This document shows, piece by piece, positions 9,017-18,099 of a stretch of DNA of 64,000 bases; the stretch's first letter is position 1, and the number at the start of each line of letters is the position of its first letter. Under the pieces are notes generated by a model, which saw only the letters and a list, made by a program, of their open reading frames with translations, made no database searches and was not told where the DNA came from. The DNA is from Bacteroidales bacterium (GTDB taxonomy: Bacteria > Bacteroidota > Bacteroidia > Bacteroidales > Bacteroidaceae). The stretch lies in assembly GCA_030532685.1 (NCBI GenBank), contig JAUNKN010000001.1, forward strand, positions 1 to 64,000, read 5' to 3'. A program made the position numbers and the translations under genes.

Positions 9017-11395
9017 TTATTTTTGTTGTTTTTCCCTCAATTGTCGCGCCATAGCTTGGGCGGCTCGTTTTCCATCGCCCATGGCGAGAATGACTGTGGC
9101 TCCTCCTCGCACAATGTCGCCTCCAGCATAAATGGTGGGGAGGTTGCTGCGCATTTCGTCGTCGACAGCGATAGTGCCACGTCGGCCTAATTCCAAGCCT
9201 TCAATGGAAGAAGGAACGATGGGATTGGGGGAAACTCCGATGCTCACGATGACCAAATCGCAATCGACAGTGATGGTCGCTCCTGGAATTTCTACAGGAG
9301 AACGTCGCCCAGAACTGTCTGGCTCGCCCAGCTCCATTTGTTGCAATACAGCCTGCTTGACTGTGCCCGACTCGTCGGCAATGTAGCGTATAGGGTTGTG
9401 CAGGGTAAGGAATTGCACGCCTTCTTCCTTGGCATGGTGCACTTCCTCCAATCGAGCAGGCATTTCCTCCTCGCTACGTCGATACACGATAGTCGCAGTG
9501 CTGGCTCCCAAGCGCAGTGCTGTGCGTACGGAGTCCATAGCCGTATTGCCTCCGCCTATCACGAGGACGTTTTTGCCATGTGTGATTGGGGTGTCTTTTT
9601 CGGGATTGGCGGCATCCATGAGGTTGCAGCGCGTCAAGTATTCGTTGCTCGACATGATACCATTGGCATTTTCGCCAGGGATACCCATAAAGTTGGGAAG
9701 TCCTGCTCCGCTGGCTACGAAGATGGCTTCGTAGCCTTCCTCTTGAAGTTGCTCAATGCTGATGGTTTTTCCCACCACACAGTCGGTCACAAACTCCACT
9801 CCTATCGCTTCGAGCGCACGAATTTCGGCTTCGACGATACGATTAGGAAGGCGGAATTCTGGGATACCATATTTCAAAACTCCTCCCACTTCGTGCAGCG
9901 CTTCAAATACGGTAGCGGAAAAACCTTCTTTGACAATCTCCCCGGCAAACGACAATCCTGCAGGCCCGCTCCCAACTACGGCCACTTTGCGGCGCTGACT
10001 CAGGTCGGGACGATGGGCCGAAGGCTGCTTTTCGCTATGTGCCAGGGCATAGTCGGCGGCGAAGCGTTCCAAATGGCCAATGGCTACGCTTTCTTTGCCG
10101 GTTTTGAGATGAATGCAGCGGCTTTCGCACTGCTTTTCTTGAGGACACACACGTCCGCACACCGCAGGAAGAGAGGAGGTTTCCTTAATGACGGCCGCAG
10201 CTTCGAGAAAATGTCCTGCTTCAATGTGCTTGACAAATCGAGGGATGTCGATACCTACGGGGCAACCTTGCTGGCAGCCAGGGTTGGCACAATCCAAACA
10301 GCGTGAGGCCTCGTGCTGTGCCATTTGTGCTGTGAGTCCACGATTCACCTCGTCGCGCAGCAGTCGCGCACGTGTTTTCCCATCGAGAGCTGGCATCTGT
10401 ACGCGTTCGCGCTGCATGCGCTCTTTGGGCTTGACGGCAGCACGTACTTGCACACGCCAATCGGCATTGCGGTCTGAGCTGTGCAAATTCTTGGTGTCGG
10501 TAGCAATGATGCTTTGTGGCTCGGTCGCAGCGGTGGCTTGGCAGCTTGCTTCCTCAAGCACAGCTTCCATGCTCAATGGAGTCTCGGGGGCTTGTTGGGC
10601 TTCTTGTTCTTCTTGTTTGAAAGCTCCCATGCGCTTCAACATCTCGTCGAAATCGACAGCATGGCCGTCAAATTCAGGGCCATCGACACATACGAACTTG
10701 CGCTCTCCTCCCACCGTGATGCGGCAGGCTCCGCACATACCTGTTCCGTCTACCATAATGGTATTGAGCGAAACTTCTGTGGGAATGTCGTACTTCTTGG
10801 TGGTGAGGCAACAGAATTTCATCATGATGGCGGGACCAATGGCGAAGCATTTGTCTACCTTTTCGCGAGCAATGACTTGTTCGATACCCTCGGTCACGAG
10901 CCCTTTTTGCCCATAAGAACCATCGTCGGTCATGATGATAACTTCGTCGCTGCTCTCGCGCATCTCCTTTTCGAGAATGATGAGTTCTCGGCTTCGCCCA
11001 GCCAGTATTGTGATGACCTTATTACCAGCCGCTTTGAGAGCACGAACGATGGGTAACATTGGAGCCACTCCCACACCACCTCCAGCACAGACTACGGTGC
11101 CAAATCGTTCAATGTGAGTGGCACGTCCCAAAGGTCCTACCACGTCGAGTATGGCATCGCCAGCCTCCAATTGGCACAATCGTTTCGTGCCTCGTCCCAC
11201 GGCTTGCACCACGAGTGTGATGGTGCCTTGTTGGGTGTCGGCGTCGGCAATGGTCAGTGGAATGCGTTCGCCGCGCTCGTCCACGCGGATAATGACAAAA
11301 TGTCCAGCACGACGAGAGCGTGCAATGAGAGGGGCTTCTACGACAAACTTGTAGACGCGTTCCGAAAATTGCTCCTTACTTAAAATTTTGTTCAT
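9017..11395 (-). CDS. Fused NfnA-NfnB: NAD(P)-binding FNR-like subunit plus glutamate-synthase-small-chain-like flavoprotein
   Basis: One 792-residue chain joins two subunits that are separate in many bacteria. Residues 1-240 are a ferredoxin:NADP reductase-like FAD/NAD module (GHFVIIRV, GPLGRAT, CAGGGVGVAPMLP) ending in a [2Fe-2S] site with Asp216, Cys221, Cys224 and Cys236. A linker of about 90 residues leads to a GltD/NfnB-like part with two cysteine clusters for [4Fe-4S] centres (CLDCANPGCQQGCP and CGRVCPQEKQCESRC), an FAD motif (VVGSGPAGLSFAGE), an NADPH motif (VLVIGGGNTAMDSV) and a C-terminal FAD contact (YAGGDIVRGGATV). Nfn enzymes exchange electrons between NADH, NADPH and ferredoxin by flavin bifurcation. 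The fusion is common in Bacteroidales, where it is often named glutamate synthase small subunit. No large GOGAT subunit is adjacent, which favours the Nfn reading. It has its own promoter. Confidence 0.9.
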   Translation of the reverse strand: MNKILSKEQFSERVYKFVVEAPLIARSRRAGHFVIIRVDERGERIPLTIADADTQQGTITLVVQAVGRGTKRLCQLEAGDAILDVVGPLGRATHIERFGTVVCAGGGVGVAPMLPIVRALKAAGNKVITILAGRSRELIILEKEMRESSDEVIIMTDDGSYGQKGLVTEGIEQVIAREKVDKCFAIGPAIMMKFCCLTTKKYDIPTEVSLNTIMVDGTGMCGACRITVGGERKFVCVDGPEFDGHAVDFDEMLKRMGAFKQEEQEAQQAPETPLSMEAVLEEASCQATAATEPQSIIATDTKNLHSSDRNADWRVQVRAAVKPKERMQRERVQMPALDGKTRARLLRDEVNRGLTAQMAQHEASRCLDCANPGCQQGCPVGIDIPRFVKHIEAGHFLEAAAVIKETSSLPAVCGRVCPQEKQCESRCIHLKTGKESVAIGHLERFAADYALAHSEKQPSAHRPDLSQRRKVAVVGSGPAGLSFAGEIVKEGFSATVFEALHEVGGVLKYGIPEFRLPNRIVEAEIRALEAIGVEFVTDCVVGKTISIEQLQEEGYEAIFVASGAGLPNFMGIPGENANGIMSSNEYLTRCNLMDAANPEKDTPITHGKNVLVIGGGNTAMDSVRTALRLGASTATIVYRRSEEEMPARLEEVHHAKEEGVQFLTLHNPIRYIADESGTVKQAVLQQMELGEPDSSGRRSPVEIPGATITVDCDLVIVSIGVSPNPIVPSSIEGLELGRRGTIAVDDEMRSNLPTIYAGGDIVRGGATVILAMGDGKRAAQAMARQLREKQQK

Positions 11396-11485
11396 AAGGC
11401 ATCAGATGTGAGCTTGTTGTTAGGTCTATGTATGAGGAGGTGCGTCGCTTGGAGGCACTCCTTTATATTTCTTTGCTTATGTCTG

Positions 11486-11516
11486 CAAATATAAAAAAGA
11501 GCTTGTTCATGGCCAA
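11486..11516 (-). promoter_or_regulatory. Promoter of nfnAB
   Basis: Read on the minus strand: TTG (11516-11514), a 20-bp spacer and TATATTTG (11493-11486). This matches the Bacteroidetes consensus and sits about 90 nt before the ATG. Confidence 0.7.
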
Positions 11517-11650
11517 GTATTTCTTAGGATTTGCGAAAAAACAATTCCGCCTTTTGTGCCATTCGACATCTTGCGAGTAGCAGTGGGGAGGTGGAAGGTA
11601 TTTGCACGATTTGCCTTGAGGGGAGAGAGGACCATGGGAACTTCCTTCCT

Positions 11651-11927
11651 CGCGCGCGCTCCTACTATATGGATTGTTTTTTGCCTCCATTACTTCCACT
11701 GTGTTTTGTATGTGATTGGATATCTGCTGTTTACCATGTGGAAGGAAACAGAAGTAGGTTCCACAAAAACTTCTCCACACTCCGTGGAGAGGATAGGCGA
11801 AAATGGAGTGAAGTAAAAGTCCTACTTCCATATCATTTTATATTGATTTTGAATGAATTATTTCTGATTGTGGAGGTGTGGAAGTGAAAAACAGCCACCT
11901 TAAAAGAGGGTAGTGCGCACGCGCGCG
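11651..11927 (+). repeat. 277-bp inverted-repeat element, copy 1
   Basis: The element begins with CGCGCGCG at 11651-11658 and ends with CGCGCGCG at 11920-11927. Beyond these tips the two ends align as imperfect arms of about 55 bp, both containing ACTA, then TGG-TTGTTTTT-like sequence, then ACTTCCAC. The interior carries GTTTACCATGTGGAAGGAAA at 11729. A second copy with the same block order and nearly the same length lies at 18100-18379. No coding capacity is apparent. It occupies the divergent space between nfnAB and moxR. Confidence 0.65.
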
Positions 11928-11964
11928 AAAGGAATTCCTGGTGGGAGAAGGAAGAACGAAAGTA

Positions 11965-12014
11965 GGATGCAGAAAATCCTGCATGGGAAGGAGAAAATTC
12001 TGCGTCCCACGTAG
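11965..12014 (+). repeat. Degenerate TACGTGGG-type repeat cluster
   Basis: The sequence contains GGATGCAGAAAATCCTGCAT followed by TGCGTCCCACGTAG at 12001-12014. The latter is the exact reverse complement of the 14-bp core CTACGTGGGACGCA found at 37363 and 59675. It follows copy 1 of the 280-bp element by 38 bp. From 12015 to the moxR promoter I see only purine-rich sequence with no recognisable feature. Confidence 0.6.
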
Positions 12015-12173
12015 AATTTCGAGATGACCTACTTGTTGCAGGGGATGAGAGAAAGGGGCGAAAGAGAGAGGGAGAGATTTTTCGTGAGTCCTCTTGAGGG
12101 CAAAGAACTACTTCTTGTCTCACTCCTTGAGCTTTTTTAGCCTTGAGTAGATGGGGCAAAGCCGAGAAAAATG

Positions 12174-12181
12174 TATCTTTG
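12174..12181 (+). promoter_or_regulatory. Probable -7 element for moxR
   Basis: TATCTTTG matches TAnnTTTG, but no good TTG lies 19-20 bp upstream. The position, 87 bp before the moxR ATG, suits the head of the Bat operon. Confidence 0.45.
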
Positions 12182-12267
12182 CATTTGCTATGCTTGGAGA
12201 ATGCTCTAAAATGCGGAGGATTCTCGAGTTCTTTCTTTGCAACAATCATCTACAAGCCCATAAAGCT

Positions 12268-13269
12268 ATGAATTCCAACATCGACATACGAGCACTTAAT
12301 GCCAAAATAGAGGCACATTCGGGTTTTATTGCCGCGCTGACCGATGGGATGGCGCGCACCATTGTGGGGCAGCAACATTTGACCGAAGCTTTGCTTATTG
12401 GTCTGTTGGCCGACGGGCACATTCTTCTCGAAGGTGTGCCTGGACTAGCCAAAACGCTGGCTATACGCACACTTTCACAGCTCATAGCGGCCGATTTTAG
12501 CCGCATTCAGTTCACGCCCGACCTGCTTCCTGCCGATGTCACGGGTACGCAAGTCTACAGCCGCAAGGACGATAGTTTCACGGTGCGCCGCGGGCCTGTG
12601 TTTGCCAATTTTGTACTCGCCGACGAAATAAATCGTGCCCCCGCCAAGGTGCAGAGCGCACTGCTCCAAGCCATGCAAGAGCGTGAGGTGACGATAGGCG
12701 ACGAGACGATGCAGTTGCCTCGACCTTTTTTGGTGATGGCCACGCAAAACCCTATAGAACAAGAAGGGACTTACACGCTGCCCGAGGCACAGAGCGACCG
12801 CTTTATGCTCAAAGTTGTGGTCGATTATCCTACTTTGCAGGAAGAAAAGCGCATCGTGCGGGCTTCGATGCAAGGAAACATTGCCGATGCTCCCGTACAG
12901 CCCATTGTCGATGTAGCCACCATCGTGCAAGCGCGCGAACTGGTGAAAGAGGTTTATGTGGATGAGCGCATCGAGCAGTACGTGGCCGACCTTGTCTTTG
13001 CTACGCGTTATCCCGAACAGTATAAAATTGAGGACTTGAAGCCTTATATCGCTTATGGAGGTTCGCCACGTGCCACCATTTCATTGGCCTTGGCTGCGCG
13101 TGCTTTGGCCTTTATTCGTCGCCGCGGCTATGTTATCCCCGACGATGTTCGCTCTGTGGCTCACGATGTGCTGCGCCATCGCATAGGACTCACCTATGAA
13201 GCCGAAGCAGCCGAAATGACGAGCGACAAAATCATTGACGAGATTCTTGCCAAGGTCGAAGTGCCCTGA
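12268..13269 (+). CDS. moxR: MoxR-family AAA+ ATPase
   Basis: This 333-residue protein has a Walker A motif at about residues 54-63 (LLEGVPGLAKT), a Walker B (LADEINRAP), sensor 1 (VMATQNPIEQEG) and a C-terminal AAA lid typical of MoxR proteins. MoxR ATPases act as chaperones for von Willebrand factor A (VWA) proteins, and here two VWA genes lie just downstream. The frame is open upstream of the chosen ATG, but the extension has no family resemblance and would overlap the promoter. It heads the Bacteroides aerotolerance (Bat) locus: moxR, DUF58, BatD-like, batA, batB, batC, batD, batE. Confidence 0.95.
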   Translation: MNSNIDIRALNAKIEAHSGFIAALTDGMARTIVGQQHLTEALLIGLLADGHILLEGVPGLAKTLAIRTLSQLIAADFSRIQFTPDLLPADVTGTQVYSRKDDSFTVRRGPVFANFVLADEINRAPAKVQSALLQAMQEREVTIGDETMQLPRPFLVMATQNPIEQEGTYTLPEAQSDRFMLKVVVDYPTLQEEKRIVRASMQGNIADAPVQPIVDVATIVQARELVKEVYVDERIEQYVADLVFATRYPEQYKIEDLKPYIAYGGSPRATISLALAARALAFIRRRGYVIPDDVRSVAHDVLRHRIGLTYEAEAAEMTSDKIIDEILAKVEVP

Positions 13270-13340
13270 CCTCTTGAGTCTATTCAGGTGGGCATGCCGC
13301 GCTGTTTTTGAACGCCTTCAATCGTTTCAATTCCTCCCTC

Positions 13341-14231
13341 ATGGACGAAAAAATAAAACAACTCATGCAACGCGTGAGGCGCATTGAGATCAAGACCAAT
13401 GCCCTCTCGAGCGATGTCTTTGCAGGTCAGTATCATTCGGCCTTCAAGGGGCGAGGTATGTCCTTTGCCGAGGTGCGTGAGTATCAGCCAGGCGACGATG
13501 TGCGCGATATTGATTGGAATGTCACGGCGCGTTTTGATCGCACCTATGTCAAGGTTTTTGAAGAGGAGCGCGAGCTGAGTGTTTTTCTGCTCATAGACGT
13601 GAGTTGTTCGCTCGACTTTGGTACACAGGGACAGACGCAGCGCGAATTGCTCACCGAGATTGCAGCAACTTTGGCTTTCTCGGCTATGCGCAATGGAGAT
13701 AAAATCGGCGTGCTCTTCTTTTCCGATCGTATAGAGAAGTTCATTCCTCCAGCTAAAGGAAAGGGGCATGTGCTGCGCATCATACGCGAATTGCTCTGCA
13801 TTCAGCCTGAGGGACGCCGCACTGATATCGCTTTGGGCTTAGAATACTTTCTACGTTTGGTGCGCCGTCGTAGCGTCACGTTTTTACTCAGCGATTTTTT
13901 GGCTCCTGCCGAAACTTATGCTTCGCAGCTCACCATGGCTCGATCGCGTCATGATGTTGTGGCGGTGCAAGCCTATGACGAACGTTTGGCGTCGCTTCCC
14001 GATGTCGGGCTTTTGCAATTGGAGGATGCAGAAACGGGGCACCGTCATTGGGTGGACACTTCTTCACGAAAAGTAAGAGAGGCTCATGCGCTCCATTGGC
14101 AAAAACATAGTGAAGCTCTTCATCAACAATTGCGTCGTGCTCGTGTCGATGCCGTGAGCGTGGCTACAGGTGGCGACTACGTGAAGAGTTTGCAATCTTT
14201 GTTCCTGCGGCGCACCAAAGCCAGAGCTTAG
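13341..14231 (+). CDS. DUF58 domain protein of the Bat locus
   Basis: A 296-residue cytoplasmic protein with the DUF58 signature GRGMSFAEVREYQPGDDVRDIDW near residues 37-59, followed by a VWA-like fold containing LIDVSCSLDFG, a degenerate MIDAS (DVSCS fits D-x-S-x-S). DUF58 proteins almost always accompany MoxR, and both are thought to help assemble or regulate the membrane VWA proteins. The ATG at 13341 starts MDEKIKQLMQRVRRIEIKTN, the usual start, in preference to a TTG at 13308. It lies 71 bp after moxR and 29 bp before the next gene. Confidence 0.92.
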   Translation: MDEKIKQLMQRVRRIEIKTNALSSDVFAGQYHSAFKGRGMSFAEVREYQPGDDVRDIDWNVTARFDRTYVKVFEEERELSVFLLIDVSCSLDFGTQGQTQRELLTEIAATLAFSAMRNGDKIGVLFFSDRIEKFIPPAKGKGHVLRIIRELLCIQPEGRRTDIALGLEYFLRLVRRRSVTFLLSDFLAPAETYASQLTMARSRHDVVAVQAYDERLASLPDVGLLQLEDAETGHRHWVDTSSRKVREAHALHWQKHSEALHQQLRRARVDAVSVATGGDYVKSLQSLFLRRTKARA

Positions 14232-14260
14232 CCCGTTTTTCATAGTCTTTGATTAACAAT

Positions 14261-15334
14261 ATGTCGAAGAGACGCTTTTTTTCCTTATTCCTTCTCTTTT
14301 TAGGCTTGACCGCTGCCGCACAAACGGTGGTGGTCGAGGCGCGTTTGGACTCTACTACTATTCGAGTGGGCGAGCAGCTACGATTGTATGCCACGGTGAG
14401 CTGCGACAAAGGGGCGAAAGTGGTGTGGCCACGATATGAGAAGGGGCTACTCATGGATAGTCTCGAGGTGTTGGAGGCAAGTCCTGTCGATACCGCAGTC
14501 CTCAATGATGGACGACGCTGGACGCTCTCGCGCTCTTACTTGCTCACTGCATTTGACAGCGCAATGTATAGCTTGCCGCCTTTCGAGGTGAACGTAGCTG
14601 GAAAAACTTATCGCTCGCAAGCCAAACTGGCGCTGAAAGTTAATACAATCAAGGTCGATGAGCAACATCCTGAGAAATTGAAAGATCCGCATGCTCCTGT
14701 CGAAGCAGAATTTCGATGGACATGGACGATACTCCTACTCTCCCTACTTACTTGGCCGTTGAGCTTCCTTCTTCTCCCATTGTGTGCTCGATTGTTGCGC
14801 CGCCGTCCCATGCTGCGTCGTGTTCTTGTCGTTCCTCCTCCGCCCCCACACAAGCAAGCGATAGCGGCTATTGAGCAGCTACGTGCAGAAAGTAGTGCGA
14901 CTGGAGAAGCGCAGAAAACCTACTACATGCAGCTTACTGATGTACTGCGTCGTTATTTACATGAGCGTTTTGGTTTTAATGCTCGCGAAATGACGACTGA
15001 AGAAATCATTGCTGCTTTGCAAAAAAGCGACGACCGACAAGCTATTGACGAATTGCGAGAGGTGCTCACCACGGCCGATCTTGTGAAGTTTGCACGGTAC
15101 GAAACTTCGCTTGTGGAGAGTGATCGTGCTCTCCTACAGGCGGCCGATTATGTGCAGCGTACGCAGCAAACCGAAAGCGAACTCGAACAGCCACGTGAGG
15201 AAATGGTACTTGTTGCTGCAAGTACACAGTTGCGTGTGCGTCGAGCAGCGCAGGGGCTATTGGTTCTCGATGTGTTAGCGCTATTTGCGCTCATCGCCTA
15301 CGTGTGCTATCTGCTTTGGGTCAACTTTGCTTAG
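14261..15334 (+). CDS. BatD-like membrane protein between DUF58 and batA
   Basis: A 357-residue protein with a signal peptide (MSKRRFFSLFLLFLGLTAAA), a periplasmic beta-sandwich of about 130 residues resembling the BatD N-terminal repeat (VVEARLDSTTIRVGEQLRLY), a transmembrane segment near residues 155-175, a cytoplasmic helical domain (YYMQLTDVLRRYLHERFGFN) and a second transmembrane segment at the C-terminus. The cytoplasmic part resembles the corresponding region of full-length BatD at 18696. The position between DUF58 and batA is common in Bacteroidales Bat loci. Its exact function is unknown; a partner of the VWA proteins at the inner membrane is inferred. Confidence 0.75.
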   Translation: MSKRRFFSLFLLFLGLTAAAQTVVVEARLDSTTIRVGEQLRLYATVSCDKGAKVVWPRYEKGLLMDSLEVLEASPVDTAVLNDGRRWTLSRSYLLTAFDSAMYSLPPFEVNVAGKTYRSQAKLALKVNTIKVDEQHPEKLKDPHAPVEAEFRWTWTILLLSLLTWPLSFLLLPLCARLLRRRPMLRRVLVVPPPPPHKQAIAAIEQLRAESSATGEAQKTYYMQLTDVLRRYLHERFGFNAREMTTEEIIAALQKSDDRQAIDELREVLTTADLVKFARYETSLVESDRALLQAADYVQRTQQTESELEQPREEMVLVAASTQLRVRRAAQGLLVLDVLALFALIAYVCYLLWVNFA

Positions 15335-15356
15335 CGACTCTAACGAATTTTCCATC

Positions 15357-16352
15357 ATGACATTCGCACAGCCAGCTTATTTCTTGCTCCTCCTTCTTCT
15401 CGTACCGCTCATTGTTTGGTACGTGCTCACGCGTCGTCAAGCTACGCCTGCATTGCGCTGGGCGCAACTGGAACATGTCCCCTCCACGCTGCGCACCCAT
15501 TTGGTGCATCTCCCTTTTCTGCTCCGCTTGCTGGTCTTGGTGTTGTTGGTGGTCGTATTGGCGCGCCCCCAAACGAGTACTCCACAGTCGCAGCGCGAAG
15601 TCGAAGGCATTGATATCATGATTGCCATGGACATTTCGGTGAGTATGCTCACACCAGACCTTGAACCTAATCGCATTGAAGCAGCTAAGCAAGTGGCCAT
15701 CGAGTTTATCGCAGGCCGAGAAAATGACAACATAGGTCTGACCTTATTTGGCGGAGAAGCTTTCACGCAGTGTCCCATGACGACCGATCATGCCGCCCTG
15801 CTTTCGATGTTTAGAAATGTCAGTTGCGAACTTCAAAGTACAGGGGTTATAGCGCAAGGCACGGCGATAGGCATGGGCCTTACCAATGCTGTGAGTCGTC
15901 TGGCCACGAGCAAAGCTCCCTCCAAAGTGATCATTCTCATCACCGACGGCGCCAACAATAGCGGAGACATTTCTCCCTTGACCGCGGCTGAGATTGCACG
16001 TAAAAAGGGGGTACGTGTCTATACGATAGCCGTAGGTCGTCAAGGTATGGTGAAACAACCTGTGGGTGTGCTTCCCAATGGCGAGTATTACTACGCTACG
16101 ATGAAGAGCGATATGGATCCTACGACGCTCAAGGCCATTGCTCGCGAAACGGGAGGACTTTATTATGCCGCCGAAACCAAGGGAAAGCTGCGCGAAATCT
16201 ACGAGGACATTGATAAGTTGGAACGTACGAAACTCAAAGTGCAGCATTACGCTCGTCGCTACGAAGCCTATTGGCCTTTTGCCGTGGCTGCTGTCTTCTT
16301 ACTCTTCTTCGAAGTCTTGCTGCGATTTACCTGGTTGCGTCGCCTTCCTTAA
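15357..16352 (+). CDS. batA: BatA, VWA-domain membrane protein
   Basis: A 331-residue protein with two N-terminal transmembrane helices (about residues 5-25 and 52-70), a periplasmic VWA domain and a C-terminal transmembrane helix. The metal-ion-dependent adhesion site is intact: DISVS at Asp92, Ser94 and Ser96, with later T and D elements (ITDGANNSGD). Bat proteins were named for aerotolerance in Bacteroides, and their precise substrate is unsettled. The ATG at 15357 gives the usual N-terminus MTFAQPAYFLLLLLLVPLIV; the upstream extension overlaps the previous gene in another frame. batB follows 11 bp later. Confidence 0.93.
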   Translation: MTFAQPAYFLLLLLLVPLIVWYVLTRRQATPALRWAQLEHVPSTLRTHLVHLPFLLRLLVLVLLVVVLARPQTSTPQSQREVEGIDIMIAMDISVSMLTPDLEPNRIEAAKQVAIEFIAGRENDNIGLTLFGGEAFTQCPMTTDHAALLSMFRNVSCELQSTGVIAQGTAIGMGLTNAVSRLATSKAPSKVIILITDGANNSGDISPLTAAEIARKKGVRVYTIAVGRQGMVKQPVGVLPNGEYYYATMKSDMDPTTLKAIARETGGLYYAAETKGKLREIYEDIDKLERTKLKVQHYARRYEAYWPFAVAAVFLLFFEVLLRFTWLRRLP

Positions 16353-16363
16353 TTTAGCTGCTA

Positions 16364-17380
16364 ATGTTTAAGTTTGCTCATCCCGACTTTCTCTACCTGT
16401 TTGTATTACTTCCCTTGTTGGTGCTTCTTTCGTTCTACGCCGAGTTACGTAGCCGGCGTCGTTGGGAGCGCTTGGGCAGTCGTGGAATTTTGCTTCCTCT
16501 TGTCGAAGAACGAAGTAAAGTTCGCCCTTGGGCGAAATTTGGTTTGCTCTGCGTAGCATTCTCTTTAGGCATTTTGTTGCTGGCTCGTCCTCAGTTTGGA
16601 GTTTCTACGGGCTCGGAGAAGCGCAAAGGCATCGAGGCGATTATAGCCCTCGACGTGTCGCAGTCGATGTTGGCCCAGGATGTGCAACCTTCTCGCATGG
16701 AGCGCAGCAAACTCCTCATCTCTACGCTTGTGGATCGCATGCGCGATGATAAGGTAGGTCTTGTCGTGTTTGCAGGCGAAGCCTATCCGCAGCTTCCCAT
16801 CACCAACGATTTTGTGAGTGCGCGTCTTTTTCTCGACCAAATCACCCCTGGTATGGTTTCCTTGCAAGGAACGAATGTCGGAGCGGCCATCGATTTGGCT
16901 TCCAAAAGTTTTACGCAGGACGAGGAAGTGGGCAAAGCGATCATCATCATTACCGATGGCGAGAGCCACGAACCTGGTGCCGTCGATGCGGCTCAGCGTG
17001 CTGCACGACAGGGACGTCGTGTTTATGTGCTTGGAGTAGGAACGAGCGAAGGGGGCGAAATTCCCACTTCTGAGGGATTGCTTACCGACCGTGAGGGGAA
17101 AGTGGTGCGCACGTCGCTCAACGAACAAATGTGTCGCGATGTTGCCAAGGCTGGTCAAGGAGTTTATATCCATTTAGATGGTAGCAACATCGCACAAGAT
17201 CAATTGCAAACGGCATTGCGACAGCTTCAACAAACCGATTCGGGAGCCGTGAGCGATGGTAGTCTTGACGAGCAGTTTCAAGCCGTGGCCTTGCTATTGT
17301 TGCTGGTGCTCATTGTCGAACTGATGTTGTTTGAGCGCCAAAATCTATTCTACCGTCGTTTTCGTCTTTTCCAACGATAA
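16364..17380 (+). CDS. batB: BatB, VWA-domain membrane protein
   Basis: A 338-residue paralogue of BatA: hydrophobic helices near residues 8-25 and 58-75, a VWA domain with MIDAS residues Asp97, Ser99 and Ser101 in DVSQS, the element ITDGESHEPG, and a C-terminal helix near residues 305-322 (AVALLLLLVLIVELML). BatA and BatB are thought to form a membrane complex whose VWA domains face the periplasm. The gene lies 11 bp after batA and 13 bp before batC, so it is tightly in the operon. Confidence 0.93.
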   Translation: MFKFAHPDFLYLFVLLPLLVLLSFYAELRSRRRWERLGSRGILLPLVEERSKVRPWAKFGLLCVAFSLGILLLARPQFGVSTGSEKRKGIEAIIALDVSQSMLAQDVQPSRMERSKLLISTLVDRMRDDKVGLVVFAGEAYPQLPITNDFVSARLFLDQITPGMVSLQGTNVGAAIDLASKSFTQDEEVGKAIIIITDGESHEPGAVDAAQRAARQGRRVYVLGVGTSEGGEIPTSEGLLTDREGKVVRTSLNEQMCRDVAKAGQGVYIHLDGSNIAQDQLQTALRQLQQTDSGAVSDGSLDEQFQAVALLLLLVLIVELMLFERQNLFYRRFRLFQR

Positions 17381-17393
17381 TTTTTCTCTCTCC

Positions 17394-18062
17394 ATGCGCA
17401 TTTTTCAACAATTGCTTTTCCTCTTCGCCTTTTGTATTCCCACCTTGCTCGTTGGGCAAACATCTGAGTGGCGACTCATGCGGCAGGGAAATCGTGCCTT
17501 TCGGTTACAGGACTATAAAACTGCTGAAAACCTATATCGGCAGGCACAAACCATCGCTCCCAATAGTGCACGTGCTGCTTTCAATTTGGGCGATGCCTAT
17601 CTGGCTCAAAAGAACAATAAGGCGGCCTTAGAGCAATACGAACGAGCAGTTAAGAACGAGCGCAACAGAACCATAAGAGCGATGGCCCAGCATAACGTAG
17701 GCTATGTGCACCATGTGGCCAAGGATTATGACAAAGCGATCGAGGCTTATAAGGCGGCGCTCCGACTTAATCCCAACGACGAAGGTGCACGCTACAATTT
17801 AGTACTGGCACAGAAGCAGCGCAAGCAGCAGCAAGACCAAAAACAGCAACGGAAGCAACAACAAAAGGAGCAGCAAAAGCAACAGGACTCTTCTCAACAA
17901 GAGCAACAACAGCAAAATTCTCCACAGAATCAGCAATCGCAGATGAGTCAAGACAATGTAGAGCAGCTCTTACAGTTGTCGAGACAGGCCGAACAACAAA
18001 CGCGCCAAAAGGTGCAACAGGCCGCTCAACCTCGTCCGCGCCAGTTGGACAAAAACTGGTAG
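17394..18062 (+). CDS. batC: BatC, TPR protein with glutamine-rich tail
   Basis: A 222-residue exported protein: signal peptide MRIFQQLLFLFAFCIPTLLVG, then about three tetratricopeptide repeats (AENLYRQAQTIAPNSARAAF, ALEQYERAVK, AIEAYKAALRLNPNDEGARY), then a tail from about residue 143 made mostly of Q, K and R with runs such as QEQQQQNSPQNQQSQ. TPRs mediate protein contacts, here probably with BatA or BatB in the periplasm. The ATG at 17394 is chosen because it starts the signal peptide; an upstream TTG would overlap batB. In most Bat loci batD follows at once; here a 633-bp gap intervenes. Confidence 0.9.
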   Translation: MRIFQQLLFLFAFCIPTLLVGQTSEWRLMRQGNRAFRLQDYKTAENLYRQAQTIAPNSARAAFNLGDAYLAQKNNKAALEQYERAVKNERNRTIRAMAQHNVGYVHHVAKDYDKAIEAYKAALRLNPNDEGARYNLVLAQKQRKQQQDQKQQRKQQQKEQQKQQDSSQQEQQQQNSPQNQQSQMSQDNVEQLLQLSRQAEQQTRQKVQQAAQPRPRQLDKNW

Positions 18063-18099
18063 TTGAGCCTCTCGTGACTCTTATTCTGAGAACTTCTCT

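Noticed and set aside
9338..10306. 322-codon plus-strand frame
   Set aside because: Antisense to the NfnB half of the fused flavoprotein, which is well supported.
9017..11395. Frameshift-free joining of two genes as an assembly artefact
   Set aside because: The NfnA-NfnB fusion with a linker is widespread in Bacteroidales, so it is taken as genuine.
11531..11887. 118-codon frame within the 280-bp element
   Set aside because: It crosses the inverted-repeat arms, has no equivalent open frame in copy 2 and shows no domain.
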